A stretch of 64,000 nucleotides of DNA, from the NCBI RefSeq assembly GCF_900143695.1, contig NZ_FRFE01000018.1:52957-116956 (forward strand), written 5' to 3'. The notes under the pieces were generated by a model. That model worked only from the letters and a program-made list of their open reading frames with translations. It was not told the DNA's origin and searched no databases. The DNA is from Desulfopila aestuarii DSM 18488 (lineage in GTDB: Bacteria; Desulfobacterota; Desulfobulbia; Desulfobulbales; Desulfocapsaceae). This document shows, in pieces, positions 1-9,257 of this stretch; the first letter of the stretch is position 1, and the number at the start of each line of letters is the position of its first letter. A program made the position numbers and the translations under genes.

Positions 1-146
1 TCTTTGGGTTTTACCGTCAGGGAGTAGCTGAGAATCGGTGTCCGGCAATGGGGGGCAGGCCTCAATCGCACAACGTGGGGGGCAAGAGAGATGCTGCGGT
101 CATAATGATACGATGTCTTGTGGTGCAGGGCGACATGGATTCCCAT
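1..146 (-). CDS. Transglutaminase-like protein, N-terminal part (cut by window edge)
   Basis: Reading the minus strand from an ATG at 146-144 gives 48 uninterrupted codons running off the window edge. The peptide begins MGIHVALHHKTSYHYDR and continues with SLAPHVVRLRPAPHCRTPI, which resembles the bacterial transglutaminase-like N-terminal region (HxTxYxYxxPV..SxHxxRLRPxP). A Shine-Dalgarno AGGA lies six bases before the ATG. It follows the ATP-grasp and alpha-E genes on the same strand, the usual neighbours of this family, so the three are probably one functional unit. The catalytic Cys-His-Asp region is outside the window. Confidence 0.75.
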   Translation of the reverse strand, partial: MGIHVALHHKTSYHYDRSISLAPHVVRLRPAPHCRTPILSYSLTVKPK

Positions 147-168
147 GGGCTGTCCTTTTAGGTATGTA

Positions 169-195
169 GACAGGCCCCGAAAAAAGGGGCCTGTC
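169..195. terminator. Perfect 10-bp hairpin between alpha-E and transglutaminase genes
   Basis: GACAGGCCCC (169-178) and GGGGCCTGTC (186-195) are perfectly complementary around a seven-base loop. There is no U-run on either strand. It may be an intercistronic attenuator or RNA-stabilising hairpin instead of a full terminator, and it would separate expression of the downstream transglutaminase-like gene from the two genes above it. Confidence 0.45.
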
Positions 196-256
196 AATTT
201 CTATGTACATGTACTGTTGGGGTAGGAGAGATGCTAAGCACGGGAGAGCTGAACCG

Positions 257-1231
257 CTACTGCTCTTGGTTTTGGTTGTCGGGCAGCGGTTGAAGATTGA
301 AAAATGTTGTGCCGATAGCTGTGCCTACCAGGTTGAGTCGCGTCTGCAAGTCATCCAGATATTGATGCATGCCTTGTTCGATAACTTCATCGATATCGGT
401 GTACTCGAGATCTGCCACCAGTCGTCCGAGCTTTTTTTCGGCCGCATTGTGGGCTGTACCAGTTGAAGAGCCGGTGATCCGGTGCAGGCTCACCTGGGCT
501 TTTGCGAGACAATGGCGAATGGAGCGCGGAAAGTTACTGTCGAAGATGAGAAAGTCGGCAACCTTGCGCGGGTTGATGGTGTGATGTTCCTTTCTGAACA
601 TCTCGAAGGCGCTGGCCGACTTGAGCACGGCCATCCACTGAATATTGTCTATGGGAGTGTCCACCATCTCCGCTTCCGGTAAGAGCATGAAATACTTGAC
701 GTCGAGGATACGTGAGGTTTTGTCAGCGCGCTCAAGCATCATGCCAATACGGGCAAAATTCCAGGCCTCTCCGTGGCTCATGGTGCTGTCCAACAGGCCG
801 GTGAACAGATGGCTGCGCATTTGGATGATCTTGAAAAAACGATGTGGATCATCCAGGGCGAAACGCTTGCTGGCCGGATCAGCTAACTCCAGATAGAAGT
901 TGTTGAGATGCTCCCACATCTCCGAGCTGATGATTTCGCGGATAGAGCGGGCGTTTTCTCGAGCACCTGCCAGGCAGGAGATGATGGAGTTGAAATAGTC
1001 TCGATCGAAGGTAAGAAACTGGATGACTTCTTCTTCCGTGTAGTCGTTGTAATTTTTACCAAAAACTTCATGATCGCCGGTGATCGCCACCAGAGGTTCC
1101 CAGTGCTTATCCTTTTCTGACGGCAGGTCGAGCAGAAGATTGAGATTGACGCTGATGAAGCGGGCCACGTTTTCTGCCCGTTCGATATATCGGCACATCC
1201 AGTATATTGAGTTGGCTACTCGACTGAGCAT
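257..1231 (-). CDS. Alpha-E domain protein (DUF403 family)
   Basis: A 324-residue, mostly helical protein starting MLSRVANSIYWMCRYIERAE, the hallmark N-terminus of the alpha-E (DUF403) family. The downstream LIFDSNFPRSIRHCL and the ERADKTSRILDVKY segments are also typical. The start has AAAGGAG upstream. It lies 27 bases after the ATP-grasp gene in the same direction. The family is known to accompany circularly permuted ATP-grasp and transglutaminase-like proteins in a predicted peptide-modification or peptide-synthesis system. Its own biochemical activity is not established. No signal peptide is visible, so it is probably cytoplasmic. Confidence 0.9.
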   Translation of the reverse strand: MLSRVANSIYWMCRYIERAENVARFISVNLNLLLDLPSEKDKHWEPLVAITGDHEVFGKNYNDYTEEEVIQFLTFDRDYFNSIISCLAGARENARSIREIISSEMWEHLNNFYLELADPASKRFALDDPHRFFKIIQMRSHLFTGLLDSTMSHGEAWNFARIGMMLERADKTSRILDVKYFMLLPEAEMVDTPIDNIQWMAVLKSASAFEMFRKEHHTINPRKVADFLIFDSNFPRSIRHCLAKAQVSLHRITGSSTGTAHNAAEKKLGRLVADLEYTDIDEVIEQGMHQYLDDLQTRLNLVGTAIGTTFFNLQPLPDNQNQEQ

Positions 1232-1258
1232 TTTCCGTTCTCCTTTGAATAATCCTAT

Positions 1259-2692
1259 TTACACGACCCAGGTGTCCTTACTGCCGCCGCCTTGCGAGGA
1301 ATTGACCACCAGCGAACCCTTGGTCAGGGCTACTCGGGTCAACCCCCCTGGCTGGACATATATGTCTTTGCCGAACAAAACATACGGTCGTAAATCCACA
1401 TGTCGCCCCTCGATGGCATTGTCGCCGACAATAGTTGGTACGCGGGAAAGGTTGATGGTGGGCTGGGCCATGTAGTTGCGGGGCTCTGCCGTAATTTTCT
1501 CGGCAAAGGCAGCCTGCTCTTCCTTGGTGGAATGAGGGCCAATCAGCATACCGTAGCCTCCTGATTCATTGGCGGCTTTGACCACCAGCTCATCGAGATG
1601 ATCGAGCACGTATTTCCGGTCGTCGTCTTTTCGACAGATGTAGGTGGGGACGTTGGGCAGTATGGGTTCCTTGCCTGTGTAATATTTGACGATCTCAGGG
1701 ACATAGGCGTAGATTACCTTGTCGTCGGCGATACCGGTGCCGGGGGCGTTGGCCATGGCGATCCTTCCTTCCTTGTACACCTCCATCAGCCCGGGAACAC
1801 CAAGCATTGAGTCGGGCCGGAAGGCAAGCGGGTCGATGAAGTCGTCATCGAGCCTCCGATAGAGTACATCAACCCGTTTCAAGCCCTTGGTGGTTAGCAT
1901 GTGGACATAGCCGTCTGAGACAACCAGATCCTGGCCTTCCACCAGTTCAACACCCATTTGCTGGGAAAGGTAGGAATGTTCAAAATAGGCACTGTTATAG
2001 ATGCCGGGAGTGAGCACGCCGATGGTGGGTGACTGGACATGGTCAGGAGCAAGATACTCCAGCAGTTCAAGCAGCTTGCTGGGATAATCCTGAACCGGCC
2101 TGACCCGAGAGGCGGCGAACACCTGGGGGAAAGTCTTTTTCAGCACTTGCCGGTTTTCAAGAACGTAGGAAACACCGGATGGGCAGCGCAGATTGTCTTC
2201 CAGCACCATGAAACGGCCCTCATGATCGCGGATCAGGTCGGTGCCGGTCACATGACACCAGATGCCACGTGGCGGGGTGAAGCCTTCGCACTGTTTGCGG
2301 TAGGTCTTGCTGGAGAGGATAAGGTCTTCAGGCACGACCTTATCTTTTAATATCTTCTTATCGTTGTAGATATCCTGGAGGAACTCATTTAACGCAAAGA
2401 TTCGTTGCTTGAGGCCTTCTTCGATCTGCTCCCAGTCGGTGGATGAAACAATACGGGGAATAATGTCGAAGGGAAATATTTTTTCGGTTCCCTCGCTGCG
2501 ACCATAAACATTAAAGGTGATGCCCATTTTCAGGAGCTGGGCCTCAGCCGCCTTCTGACGAATACGCAACTCACCGGGGGGGAGTGCTTCGATCTTGTCT
2601 ATCAGAAGCTGGGCTTCAGGACGGGGGTTCCCGTTCGAATCAAACAGTTCATCGAAAAATCCGTTCGAATCATAATTCTGGAATGTCTGCAT
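1259..2692 (-). CDS. Circularly permuted ATP-grasp protein (DUF404/DUF407)
   Basis: A protein of about 477 residues that matches the circularly permuted ATP-grasp family. Characteristic stretches are [18 protein letters not shown] (around residue 165), [18 protein letters not shown], the nucleotide-site region [17 protein letters not shown] (around 312) and [15 protein letters not shown] (around 370). The family is predicted to ligate amino acids or amines to a peptide using ATP. The ATG at 2692 is preceded by an in-frame GTG at 2695; GAGGAG lies upstream of both, so the exact start is ambiguous by one codon. It is the first gene of the ATP-grasp / alpha-E / transglutaminase-like set. Confidence 0.9.
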   Translation of the reverse strand: MQTFQNYDSNGFFDELFDSNGNPRPEAQLLIDKIEALPPGELRIRQKAAEAQLLKMGITFNVYGRSEGTEKIFPFDIIPRIVSSTDWEQIEEGLKQRIFALNEFLQDIYNDKKILKDKVVPEDLILSSKTYRKQCEGFTPPRGIWCHVTGTDLIRDHEGRFMVLEDNLRCPSGVSYVLENRQVLKKTFPQVFAASRVRPVQDYPSKLLELLEYLAPDHVQSPTIGVLTPGIYNSAYFEHSYLSQQMGVELVEGQDLVVSDGYVHMLTTKGLKRVDVLYRRLDDDFIDPLAFRPDSMLGVPGLMEVYKEGRIAMANAPGTGIADDKVIYAYVPEIVKYYTGKEPILPNVPTYICRKDDDRKYVLDHLDELVVKAANESGGYGMLIGPHSTKEEQAAFAEKITAEPRNYMAQPTINLSRVPTIVGDNAIEGRHVDLRPYVLFGKDIYVQPGGLTRVALTKGSLVVNSSQGGGSKDTWVV

Positions 2693-2695
2693 CAC

Positions 2696-3142
2696 TTCTT
2701 CTCCTCATAGATATTGGGGTGAGGAATTGTGATTGTATACAATGTTTGGGACATTTCTGTACAATCAGAACAATAGTGTAAAACGTACAGGCGATGAGTG
2801 GTGGAAAGAGGCCGAAACAGTAAAATCGCCTTGTTGTGAATAGTTATCAGGCTATCTGGTCCATGTAGTTAATGCAATGATTTTGTTGGCCTGAAGCCGG
2901 TATCTGGGGTTGAGGAGGTTGCAGTTGCACCATGCAATATGGGGAGACTCTGGTAATGGAAGAGAGGTTTGTGACAGCTGTCCGATCGGGTCGGAAGTTG
3001 TCAGGAGTGGATGCAAGGAGAAAAGTTTCTGTCAGGGTGAAGAAAAAGGTGCAATCTGCCGATATGTGAAGGTAGAGACACCTGTCCATCATGCGCAGCA
3101 TGGTGCAGATAAAGGAACGCATCAGCAGGCAGAGTAGACGTT
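2696..3142. other. Intergenic region between divergent genes
   Basis: Holds no convincing gene. It is the shared upstream region of the ATP-grasp gene (minus) and the hydrolase gene at 3143 (plus), so it should contain both promoters. The short open frames here have poor codon character. No clear hairpin or known RNA family was recognised. Confidence 0.5.
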
Positions 3143-4534
3143 ATGAACAAATATATCGCTTCCTTAAACGGGCACGCAACGCAAGGCAGAAAGGTTTCAA
3201 CCGCAAAAGCGAACTATTCTGTCTCTTTTGCCAGCCATTTGCAAGAGTTCAGCGGCCGGACTTCTGCACAGGGAACAGTGGGTGGCTCAGGCGATCGGAT
3301 TCTGGTTGGTGAAATTGGCCGTGGTCGCCAGACCGTCTCCGAACTGCTGATGCATAATCGGGAATTGAAAAGCTCCACCTGGAACATCCTCTCCTCTCCG
3401 GTCAATCGCGACAGGGATTACACCCGGTTGGTGTCGGGTACCAAAATCTACTATAACCGTCAGGACGGCAGCCTCAGCTGGTCGGGTTCCCCGGCGGTGT
3501 CAGTACCAAAACCCGTGCAAGTTGCGGCAGAAAGACCAGTACTCCACGAAACTGCTGCACCGGTCAAGTTTGTTGAGGAAAAGGTCTCGCCAGAGGCGGT
3601 TACCAGCTCTACAGAGCTTGGTGTTATCAGCCGGCAAACTCCCACCATCTCCCATCTGTTGAAAGCGCATCCCGAATTTGGCAATGATACCTGGAACATT
3701 ATTTCCTCATCGGTGAATAATGGAAAAGACTTTCGCCGGATTCCCCTTGGGGCAGTGGTGACAATCAATCCGGCCACCCGTGAGATCAGTTGGCAGGGTG
3801 ATGGAGGCAGGGTGGCCATGGCGGCTGCAGCAGAGACGATACCACAATCTGTGGCTCTGGCTGCCGTAAAGACAAGCGAGCCTGAGAAGATTGAGGCAAC
3901 AGAACCGGCAAAGCGCTTAACGGCAGCTGGAGAGCAGGCAAGCGACCTGACTGAAGCGGTGCGGCCATTTTTTGGTAAAAATTATAAGGATATAAACTGT
4001 TACGAATTGCTGGTCAAAGGCCTTGAGCGGATGAACATCCCCTATAGCGGTAAAGGCGGCCTTTTTAGCAAACTTACCCGCATGGCAAAAGAGCAGGGGC
4101 TGCCGGCTAATGCCTACCTGAACGGAGAAGGCGTGGTGAAAGCTGCCGGCTCTCTGGTGCTTTCCAAAAACTATCCCCACACCGCCAACTGGAAGCGGGA
4201 TGCAGAAAATCTCTACGAAGAGATGGAGCCGCTGCTCGATAAGGGACAGATCCTTTCGTTTTCCACCAGGCGGCGGGGCCATACCGGTATTGTCTCCCAG
4301 CAGGAAAAACAATGGACCTTCATCAATTCAGGGCGGCTGGACAATTCGCTCACCAAAGGCAGCCCACGACAGGGGGTTGGTGAAGAAAATTTGCGAGAAG
4401 AGATTCGTAACTGGTTTAAGCTCGCCAGCAAAAGTGGCGAGTCGCTGTCTGTCACCCTGGGCACTCTGGGCGAGGGCAGAATGGTGACGGCCTCCAACAC
4501 TATCCAGCCAACTTTCGGTCCACGGCGCATCTGA
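3143..4534 (+). CDS. Putative cell-wall hydrolase: two LysM-like repeats plus a C/H/N papain-like domain
   Basis: A 463-residue protein with no obvious signal peptide. Two degenerate copies of one module are visible, at about residues 64-114 and 171-222: each has a helix (SELLMHN / SHLLKAH), then TWNILSSPVN / TWNIISSSVN, then a short strand ending in LSW / ISW. They resemble LysM-type modules. The C-terminal third (about 275-440) carries a Cys in DINCYELL, a His in RRRGHTGIV and an Asn in WTFINSG, in the order and spacing of an NlpC/P60 or amidase-type papain-like triad. I infer peptidoglycan or peptide hydrolysis. A secretion route is not apparent, which is odd for a wall enzyme. Confidence 0.6.
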   Translation: MNKYIASLNGHATQGRKVSTAKANYSVSFASHLQEFSGRTSAQGTVGGSGDRILVGEIGRGRQTVSELLMHNRELKSSTWNILSSPVNRDRDYTRLVSGTKIYYNRQDGSLSWSGSPAVSVPKPVQVAAERPVLHETAAPVKFVEEKVSPEAVTSSTELGVISRQTPTISHLLKAHPEFGNDTWNIISSSVNNGKDFRRIPLGAVVTINPATREISWQGDGGRVAMAAAAETIPQSVALAAVKTSEPEKIEATEPAKRLTAAGEQASDLTEAVRPFFGKNYKDINCYELLVKGLERMNIPYSGKGGLFSKLTRMAKEQGLPANAYLNGEGVVKAAGSLVLSKNYPHTANWKRDAENLYEEMEPLLDKGQILSFSTRRRGHTGIVSQQEKQWTFINSGRLDNSLTKGSPRQGVGEENLREEIRNWFKLASKSGESLSVTLGTLGEGRMVTASNTIQPTFGPRRI

Positions 4535-4692
4535 TCGAACTGCCATTCACCTGAACGGCTTTGCCAATTCTGGGGTCGCAATAATCTGCTGTTGGGTTAC
4601 TATACGCGGTAACTGAACAGCGCCTGCCGTAGGTTTTGCTCTGGCCAGGCATCATATCTGAAACATCTCTGTATCGTAATCCGTCAACCACC

Positions 4693-6384
4693 ATGAAAAG
4701 ATTGTATATTATTACGGCATTTTGCCTTGCGATTCTGGTCTGTCCGCCTTCATCATTTTCCGAAGCTCCCGCCACCTCTGAACAGGCAGCTGCAGTAGAG
4801 CAGCCCGCCGCCAAGGAACCAAACGGTCCGGCAGAAATCCTCGCTTCGCTTTTAGAACTGCGGAAGAATCTTAAGGAGCAGATGCAGCTGTCGAAAAAGA
4901 AGCTTGAAGCAAGTAAGTCGGACGCCGAAAAAGAGTCTCTTGAAAAGGAAATTTCGCAGCTCGATAAGCAACTCTCTGAGAACAGTAATGATTTCGAGCG
5001 GATTGCCACAGGTATTGAGCCGGCCCTCTTTGCTGAGAAGAAGCCCGAGGTGTTCAGCTGGAAAGAGGAAGTAGCAAGTCTTGTTGAACCGGCGATCAAA
5101 GAGCTCAAGCGTTTTACTATCCGGGCGAGGCAGAAGACCAATCTCAAAGATAAGATAGCGGAACTGGAACAGCTGTCCGCAGCAGCCAACCAGGGTGTCG
5201 CTCACCTTGAGGAGGTGAGCGTTCAGAGTAAGAACAAACAGGTAGTTAAAGAGGTTAAAGGTCTGGAGCCGGAATGGCAGAATATTCAGAAGCGGCTTGC
5301 TAACAAACTGGAGTTGGCTCAGCGGGAACTGGCTCAGCTGGAAGACCAGGAAGTTTCGCTGGTTGAAAGCTCCAGCCAGTCGGTCCGCAATTTTTTTCGT
5401 GACCGTGGCCGTTATCTGATTATGGCACTCCTCACTTTTGTTGCCATTCTCCTTGGTTTCCGACTGCTCTATCGCCTGATTGTCAGAATTTCAGTCCGGC
5501 TTACCGGCCAGCAGGAGGAGCGTTCGTTTAAAATACGGCTCCTCTATATCATCTTCCAGGTTCTGTCGGTCGTCCTGGCAGTGATTGGGCTCTTTTTTGT
5601 CCTCTATCTGGCGGAAGACTGGTTCCTGCTCAGTATGGCCATCGTTTTCTTTCTGGGTCTTGCCTGGACCATTCGTCAGGGTGTGCCACGTTTGTGGCAG
5701 GAGGGACGGCTCATGTTGAATGTCGGTGCTGTCCGGGAAAATGAGCGGATAATGATGTACGGATTGCCGTGGCAAGTGACTACCATCAATGTGTTCTGCA
5801 AACTGGTGAACCCTTCGCTGGACACTGAGCTGCGGGTGCCGATCGAAAACCTGATCGGTCTGACGTCACGGCCCTTTGATCCCGATGAGGCCTGGTTCCC
5901 ATGCCGCAAAGGCGATTGGGTCGAAGTGAACGGCGGTTCCCGGGCCAAGGTGGTGAGCCTGTCCCACGAGCAGGTCGAGCTGGTCGAGCGGGGTGGCAGA
6001 CGTATCTTCTATCCCACCGAGGCTTTTCTGCAGGCCTGTCCAGCCAACCTGTCACGCAATTTCCGGATGAAAGTTCCATTTGGCATAAGTTACGGTTTGC
6101 AGGATAAAGCGACTGATGAAATTCCGAGGATATTGAAAAGCTATCTGGAAAAGCGCATGGAAGAAGAAGGCTATTCGAAGAAGTGCCTCAACCTTCTGGT
6201 GGAGTTCATGCAGGCCAATTCCTCATCGCTCGATCTGCTGGTCATTGCCGATTTTGATGGTGATGTTGCCGATATCTGCAAACGGATTGAGCGGGCCATC
6301 CAGAAATGGTGTGTTGAGTGTTGCACGCAAAACGATTGGGAGATACCTTTCCCGCAGCTTACAGTCCATAAGGCAGAGGGGTAA
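4693..6384 (+). CDS. MscS-like mechanosensitive ion channel protein with periplasmic coiled coil
   Basis: The ATG at 4693 begins a clear signal peptide (MKRLYIITAFCLAILVCP); an upstream in-frame start at 4636 would add 19 non-signal residues. A long charged coiled coil (roughly 50-235) is predicted in the periplasm. Three hydrophobic segments follow at about 240-262, 280-306 and 308-325, then a soluble C-terminal domain with GDWVEVNGGSRAKVVSL, recalling the beta domain of MscS (GDxVEVxG..GxV). This is the layout of large MscS family members acting in osmotic protection. The pore helix is divergent, so the family call is secure but conductance is inferred. It converges on moeA with ten bases between them. 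Confidence 0.75.
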   Translation: MKRLYIITAFCLAILVCPPSSFSEAPATSEQAAAVEQPAAKEPNGPAEILASLLELRKNLKEQMQLSKKKLEASKSDAEKESLEKEISQLDKQLSENSNDFERIATGIEPALFAEKKPEVFSWKEEVASLVEPAIKELKRFTIRARQKTNLKDKIAELEQLSAAANQGVAHLEEVSVQSKNKQVVKEVKGLEPEWQNIQKRLANKLELAQRELAQLEDQEVSLVESSSQSVRNFFRDRGRYLIMALLTFVAILLGFRLLYRLIVRISVRLTGQQEERSFKIRLLYIIFQVLSVVLAVIGLFFVLYLAEDWFLLSMAIVFFLGLAWTIRQGVPRLWQEGRLMLNVGAVRENERIMMYGLPWQVTTINVFCKLVNPSLDTELRVPIENLIGLTSRPFDPDEAWFPCRKGDWVEVNGGSRAKVVSLSHEQVELVERGGRRIFYPTEAFLQACPANLSRNFRMKVPFGISYGLQDKATDEIPRILKSYLEKRMEEEGYSKKCLNLLVEFMQANSSSLDLLVIADFDGDVADICKRIERAIQKWCVECCTQNDWEIPFPQLTVHKAEG

Positions 6385-6394
6385 AGCGCATCTT

Positions 6395-7645
6395 TTATGA
6401 GAAATGCGGGCCAAAGGGTGTTGCGGTCAACTGAACCTCGATCAACTCGTCCTGTTTATAGGAGGATCTGTCGGCAGCGATAACCATGTAGCAGGATGGC
6501 GGCTCGTGTTTACCCGCCATTCTCACCAGGCAGCGTCCGTCACTGTAGGAGAGGATCCCGCCGCGCAGTTGCATGATTCCTGGCCGGCGAATGGTGATGG
6601 GCTGGCTGAGACAGGCACTGATGATCATGGGATATAACGTTCCGACGCCCTGTATCTGCAGGAGTGCCGGGCCGACGACGGCGTTCATCAGGGCATGCAC
6701 AGCGGTGGGTGGGCCGGGAAGCCCGAAAAAGAGTTTCTCACCGAGAAGGCCGCAGAGCGAGTTCTTGCCCGGAGTAAGATCGAGGTGGTTATAGATCACC
6801 TCACCGCCGGCTTCGAGAAACGCCTGTTCGATGAGATCATATTTGCCGGGCCCCATACCGCCGGTGCTGATAACAAGATCGCATTCTGTCGCCCGCAGTT
6901 CAGCAAATGTCTGGGCCAGGGCGGCGTGTGTATCGTGTATCGTCCCGAGAAACCTTGGCTCACCACCAAAGCGGCGGACAAGTCCGGCGAGGAGATGCTG
7001 GTTTGAGGAAATTTTCTGGCCGGGCAAAGGCACACTTCCGATTTCAACCAGTTCGCTGCCGGTGCAGAAAAAACCGACCCGGGGGCGGCGGAATACTTCT
7101 ATTTCATTGAGACCCGTTGTGGCCAGCAGACCGATATGCTCTGGCTGCAGAACTGTCCCGGCCGCGACCACGAGATCTCCTACAGCCATTTCGCTGCCCT
7201 CTTCCTCAATATGCGTTCGCAGATTCCCAAGCGCATGTGCCGGAATGCGAACCATGTCATTGTCTTTACTACACTCTTCCTGCGGGATGACCCGGTTGCC
7301 AGCCTTTGGCACCATCGCCCCTGTCATGATGCGTATGGCCTGGCCCGGCAGTATGACAGTTTCAGTCACATTGCCTGCCTGAATTATGCCGGTTATCGGG
7401 AAAATCTGGTCTGAACCTGCCTCACCTATCCCTGATGCCACCAGATAACCATCACGGAGTGATTGCCGGAATGCGGGCTGGGGCAACAGTGCAGTGAGGT
7501 CGGTGGCGGTTACCCGTCCCAGAGCTGTGGTGAGCGGAACCACCTCCCGCTTCATCACCATTATCAGTTGGGAAATTTTCCGCATGCAGGCGGGGTGATC
7601 CATAATCATGTCGGTATTATCTGGTATGGCTTGTTGTTTTTTCAA
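6395..7645 (-). CDS. moeA: Molybdopterin molybdenumtransferase MoeA
   Basis: MoeA inserts molybdate into adenylylated molybdopterin, the last step of Moco synthesis, which the NapA encoded at 60.5 kb needs. Family landmarks are seen in order: LGRVTATDL, RDGYLV (usually MDGYA), TGAMVPKAGNRVIPQEE, GFFCTGSELVEIG, KISSNQHLLAGLVRRFGGEP, STGGMGPGKYD and GLPGPPTAVHALM (usually PGNPVA). I chose a TTG start at 7645 because AAGGA lies seven bases upstream. The ATG at 7609 is the main alternative. The open frame continues upstream to 7798 without an initiation signal. Several signature positions are substituted, so it is a divergent MoeA. Confidence 0.85.
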   Translation of the reverse strand: MKKQQAIPDNTDMIMDHPACMRKISQLIMVMKREVVPLTTALGRVTATDLTALLPQPAFRQSLRDGYLVASGIGEAGSDQIFPITGIIQAGNVTETVILPGQAIRIMTGAMVPKAGNRVIPQEECSKDNDMVRIPAHALGNLRTHIEEEGSEMAVGDLVVAAGTVLQPEHIGLLATTGLNEIEVFRRPRVGFFCTGSELVEIGSVPLPGQKISSNQHLLAGLVRRFGGEPRFLGTIHDTHAALAQTFAELRATECDLVISTGGMGPGKYDLIEQAFLEAGGEVIYNHLDLTPGKNSLCGLLGEKLFFGLPGPPTAVHALMNAVVGPALLQIQGVGTLYPMIISACLSQPITIRRPGIMQLRGGILSYSDGRCLVRMAGKHEPPSCYMVIAADRSSYKQDELIEVQLTATPFGPHFS

Positions 7646-7856
7646 GCTCGTTTCCTTACTCAAGTAGAGAGAATCTGTTCTTGCATGCAGCATACACCAC
7701 AATCTGACCGTGAGGCAGAAGAATTTGCATACTTTTTTGGACAAGATAGCGAATGTGTGATAAATGTTCCTGTTAGGAAAAGGGTTGGTGCCGCACATGG
7801 CGTCGAGACAGATTCTTTCCCTGTTTCTGCTCTTCTGGGATGGAGAGCGGTTTTTA

Positions 7857-7925
7857 TTATTTCAGCAGATTGTTCCACAATATCGGGGTCAACGTGATGA
7901 TGTCTTTTGTGGACAACCTTCCCAT
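7857..7925 (-). CDS. Possible 22-residue leader peptide upstream of moeA
   Basis: ATG at 7925-7923 is preceded by AGGAGG with seven-base spacing, the best ribosome binding site in this intergenic region. It opens 22 codons (MGRLSTKDIITLTPILWNNL and on) ending in TAA. It lies about 210 bases upstream of the moeA start on the same strand. It could be a regulatory leader or the relic of a larger gene. The evidence is only the binding site and position. Confidence 0.3.
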   Translation of the reverse strand: MGRLSTKDIITLTPILWNNLLK

Positions 7926-7958
7926 GGCTTAACCTCCTATACCCTTGTCTGGTGATCT

Positions 7959-9206
7959 ATGAAGAAATCGTTTCATACTGTTTCGTGTATCGTTTCATGT
8001 CTATTGATTCTCTGTAGCGGGGGATTGCCCTGTACAGTCCAGGCCGAGACTCAACTGCCAGTTGCCTTAAGTGCTGCGGATGTCTTGTCGGAGGAACTAT
8101 TGAAAGGCAACAACTACACAATCGTTGATCCGGTGCGCAATGACGGCCTGATCAACACATACAGCCTTTCCACCAGCTATGGCCCGATCATGGTGGAAAG
8201 TACGGCGCAGCTCATGATGCGTCTTGGTGAATTGAAGGCCATGCAGGCCATGGAAGAGGTGGATCGCAAGGGGATTTTTGGCGATGCCGTGATCAAGGGT
8301 GTCAAAGCGCCAGTGCAGACGGTTGTGGAGCTGGTGCAGGAGCCGGTGGAAACTAGCAAGAACATCGTCAAGGGTGCCGGCCGATTCTTCAGCAATATCG
8401 GAGCGTCTATCGTGAGTGATGATCCCAGTCAGGATAACGCCCTGAAGGTTGCCCTTGGTTATGATGTGGCCAAACGGCAGTTTGCCTTCGAGTTTGGGAT
8501 TGATCCGTATACCAGTTACGAACCGGTGGTCAAGGAGTTGGGTGAGATCGCCCGCGCCGCCACCGCGGGAGGACTCACCCCGAAAGCGGTATTGGTCATG
8601 GTGGATACTGACTTGGCCATGGGGTTGAGAATTTCAGGGACCGCCAAAGGGCTGAAAGAACTGGTCCGGGACAAATCTCCGGCGGAGCTCAGTAAAATTA
8701 ATCAGCAGAAGCTCCAGAAGATGGGAGTTGCGGCAAATCAGATTGATGCTTTCATGAGCAATTACAATTTCAACCCACAGGAAAAAACCTTACTGGTCGG
8801 TGAGCTGGATACCATGAAAGGCGTGAATGATAGAGAAATTTTCCTGACCGTTGCCAGTTCGGCCACCGAGCGGACGGTAGCCGTCTACTACCGGATTGTG
8901 GCCCAAATGATGGCCGGTTATCACGCCAATATCGCTCCGGTTGAACGGATTGTTGCCATTGACGGTACCTTGCATATTCTGACCACAGGCGGCACCGTGG
9001 CCCTCATTGCGCCAGTTGATTATGTGTTTCGGACCGCCAAACTTGAAAAGAAAATCGATAAGCTCAACGAGGGAATTGCTGCTCTGGAAGTAAAAGGTGG
9101 CAAGGAAGTGTGGATTAGCGGCAAAATCGATGGTGAAGCACTGTCGATGCTGACGGAACGGGGCTGGATCGTGAAAGAAAATTGCAGCGAGGTGCTGATC
9201 AAATAA
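7959..9206 (+). CDS. Exported protein of unknown function
   Basis: A 415-residue protein with a signal peptide (MKKSFHTVSCIVSCLLILC, cleavage probably near VQAET). I do not recognise a family. The N-terminal part has NGDGL-like repeats around LINTYSLSTSYGPIMVES, then a helical segment TVVELVQEPVETSKNIVKGAGRFFSNIG, which looks like a lipid- or membrane-apposed amphipathic region. The C-terminal half is mixed alpha/beta. It directly precedes a porin and a small lipoprotein on the same strand (51 and then -1 base gaps), so the three probably act together at the outer membrane. Confidence 0.7.
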   Translation: MKKSFHTVSCIVSCLLILCSGGLPCTVQAETQLPVALSAADVLSEELLKGNNYTIVDPVRNDGLINTYSLSTSYGPIMVESTAQLMMRLGELKAMQAMEEVDRKGIFGDAVIKGVKAPVQTVVELVQEPVETSKNIVKGAGRFFSNIGASIVSDDPSQDNALKVALGYDVAKRQFAFEFGIDPYTSYEPVVKELGEIARAATAGGLTPKAVLVMVDTDLAMGLRISGTAKGLKELVRDKSPAELSKINQQKLQKMGVAANQIDAFMSNYNFNPQEKTLLVGELDTMKGVNDREIFLTVASSATERTVAVYYRIVAQMMAGYHANIAPVERIVAIDGTLHILTTGGTVALIAPVDYVFRTAKLEKKIDKLNEGIAALEVKGGKEVWISGKIDGEALSMLTERGWIVKENCSEVLIK

Positions 9207-9257
9207 ACGGGAACGGTAGATTATCCAATAAAGAGCAATAAAAGGAGTTGATAAGAG

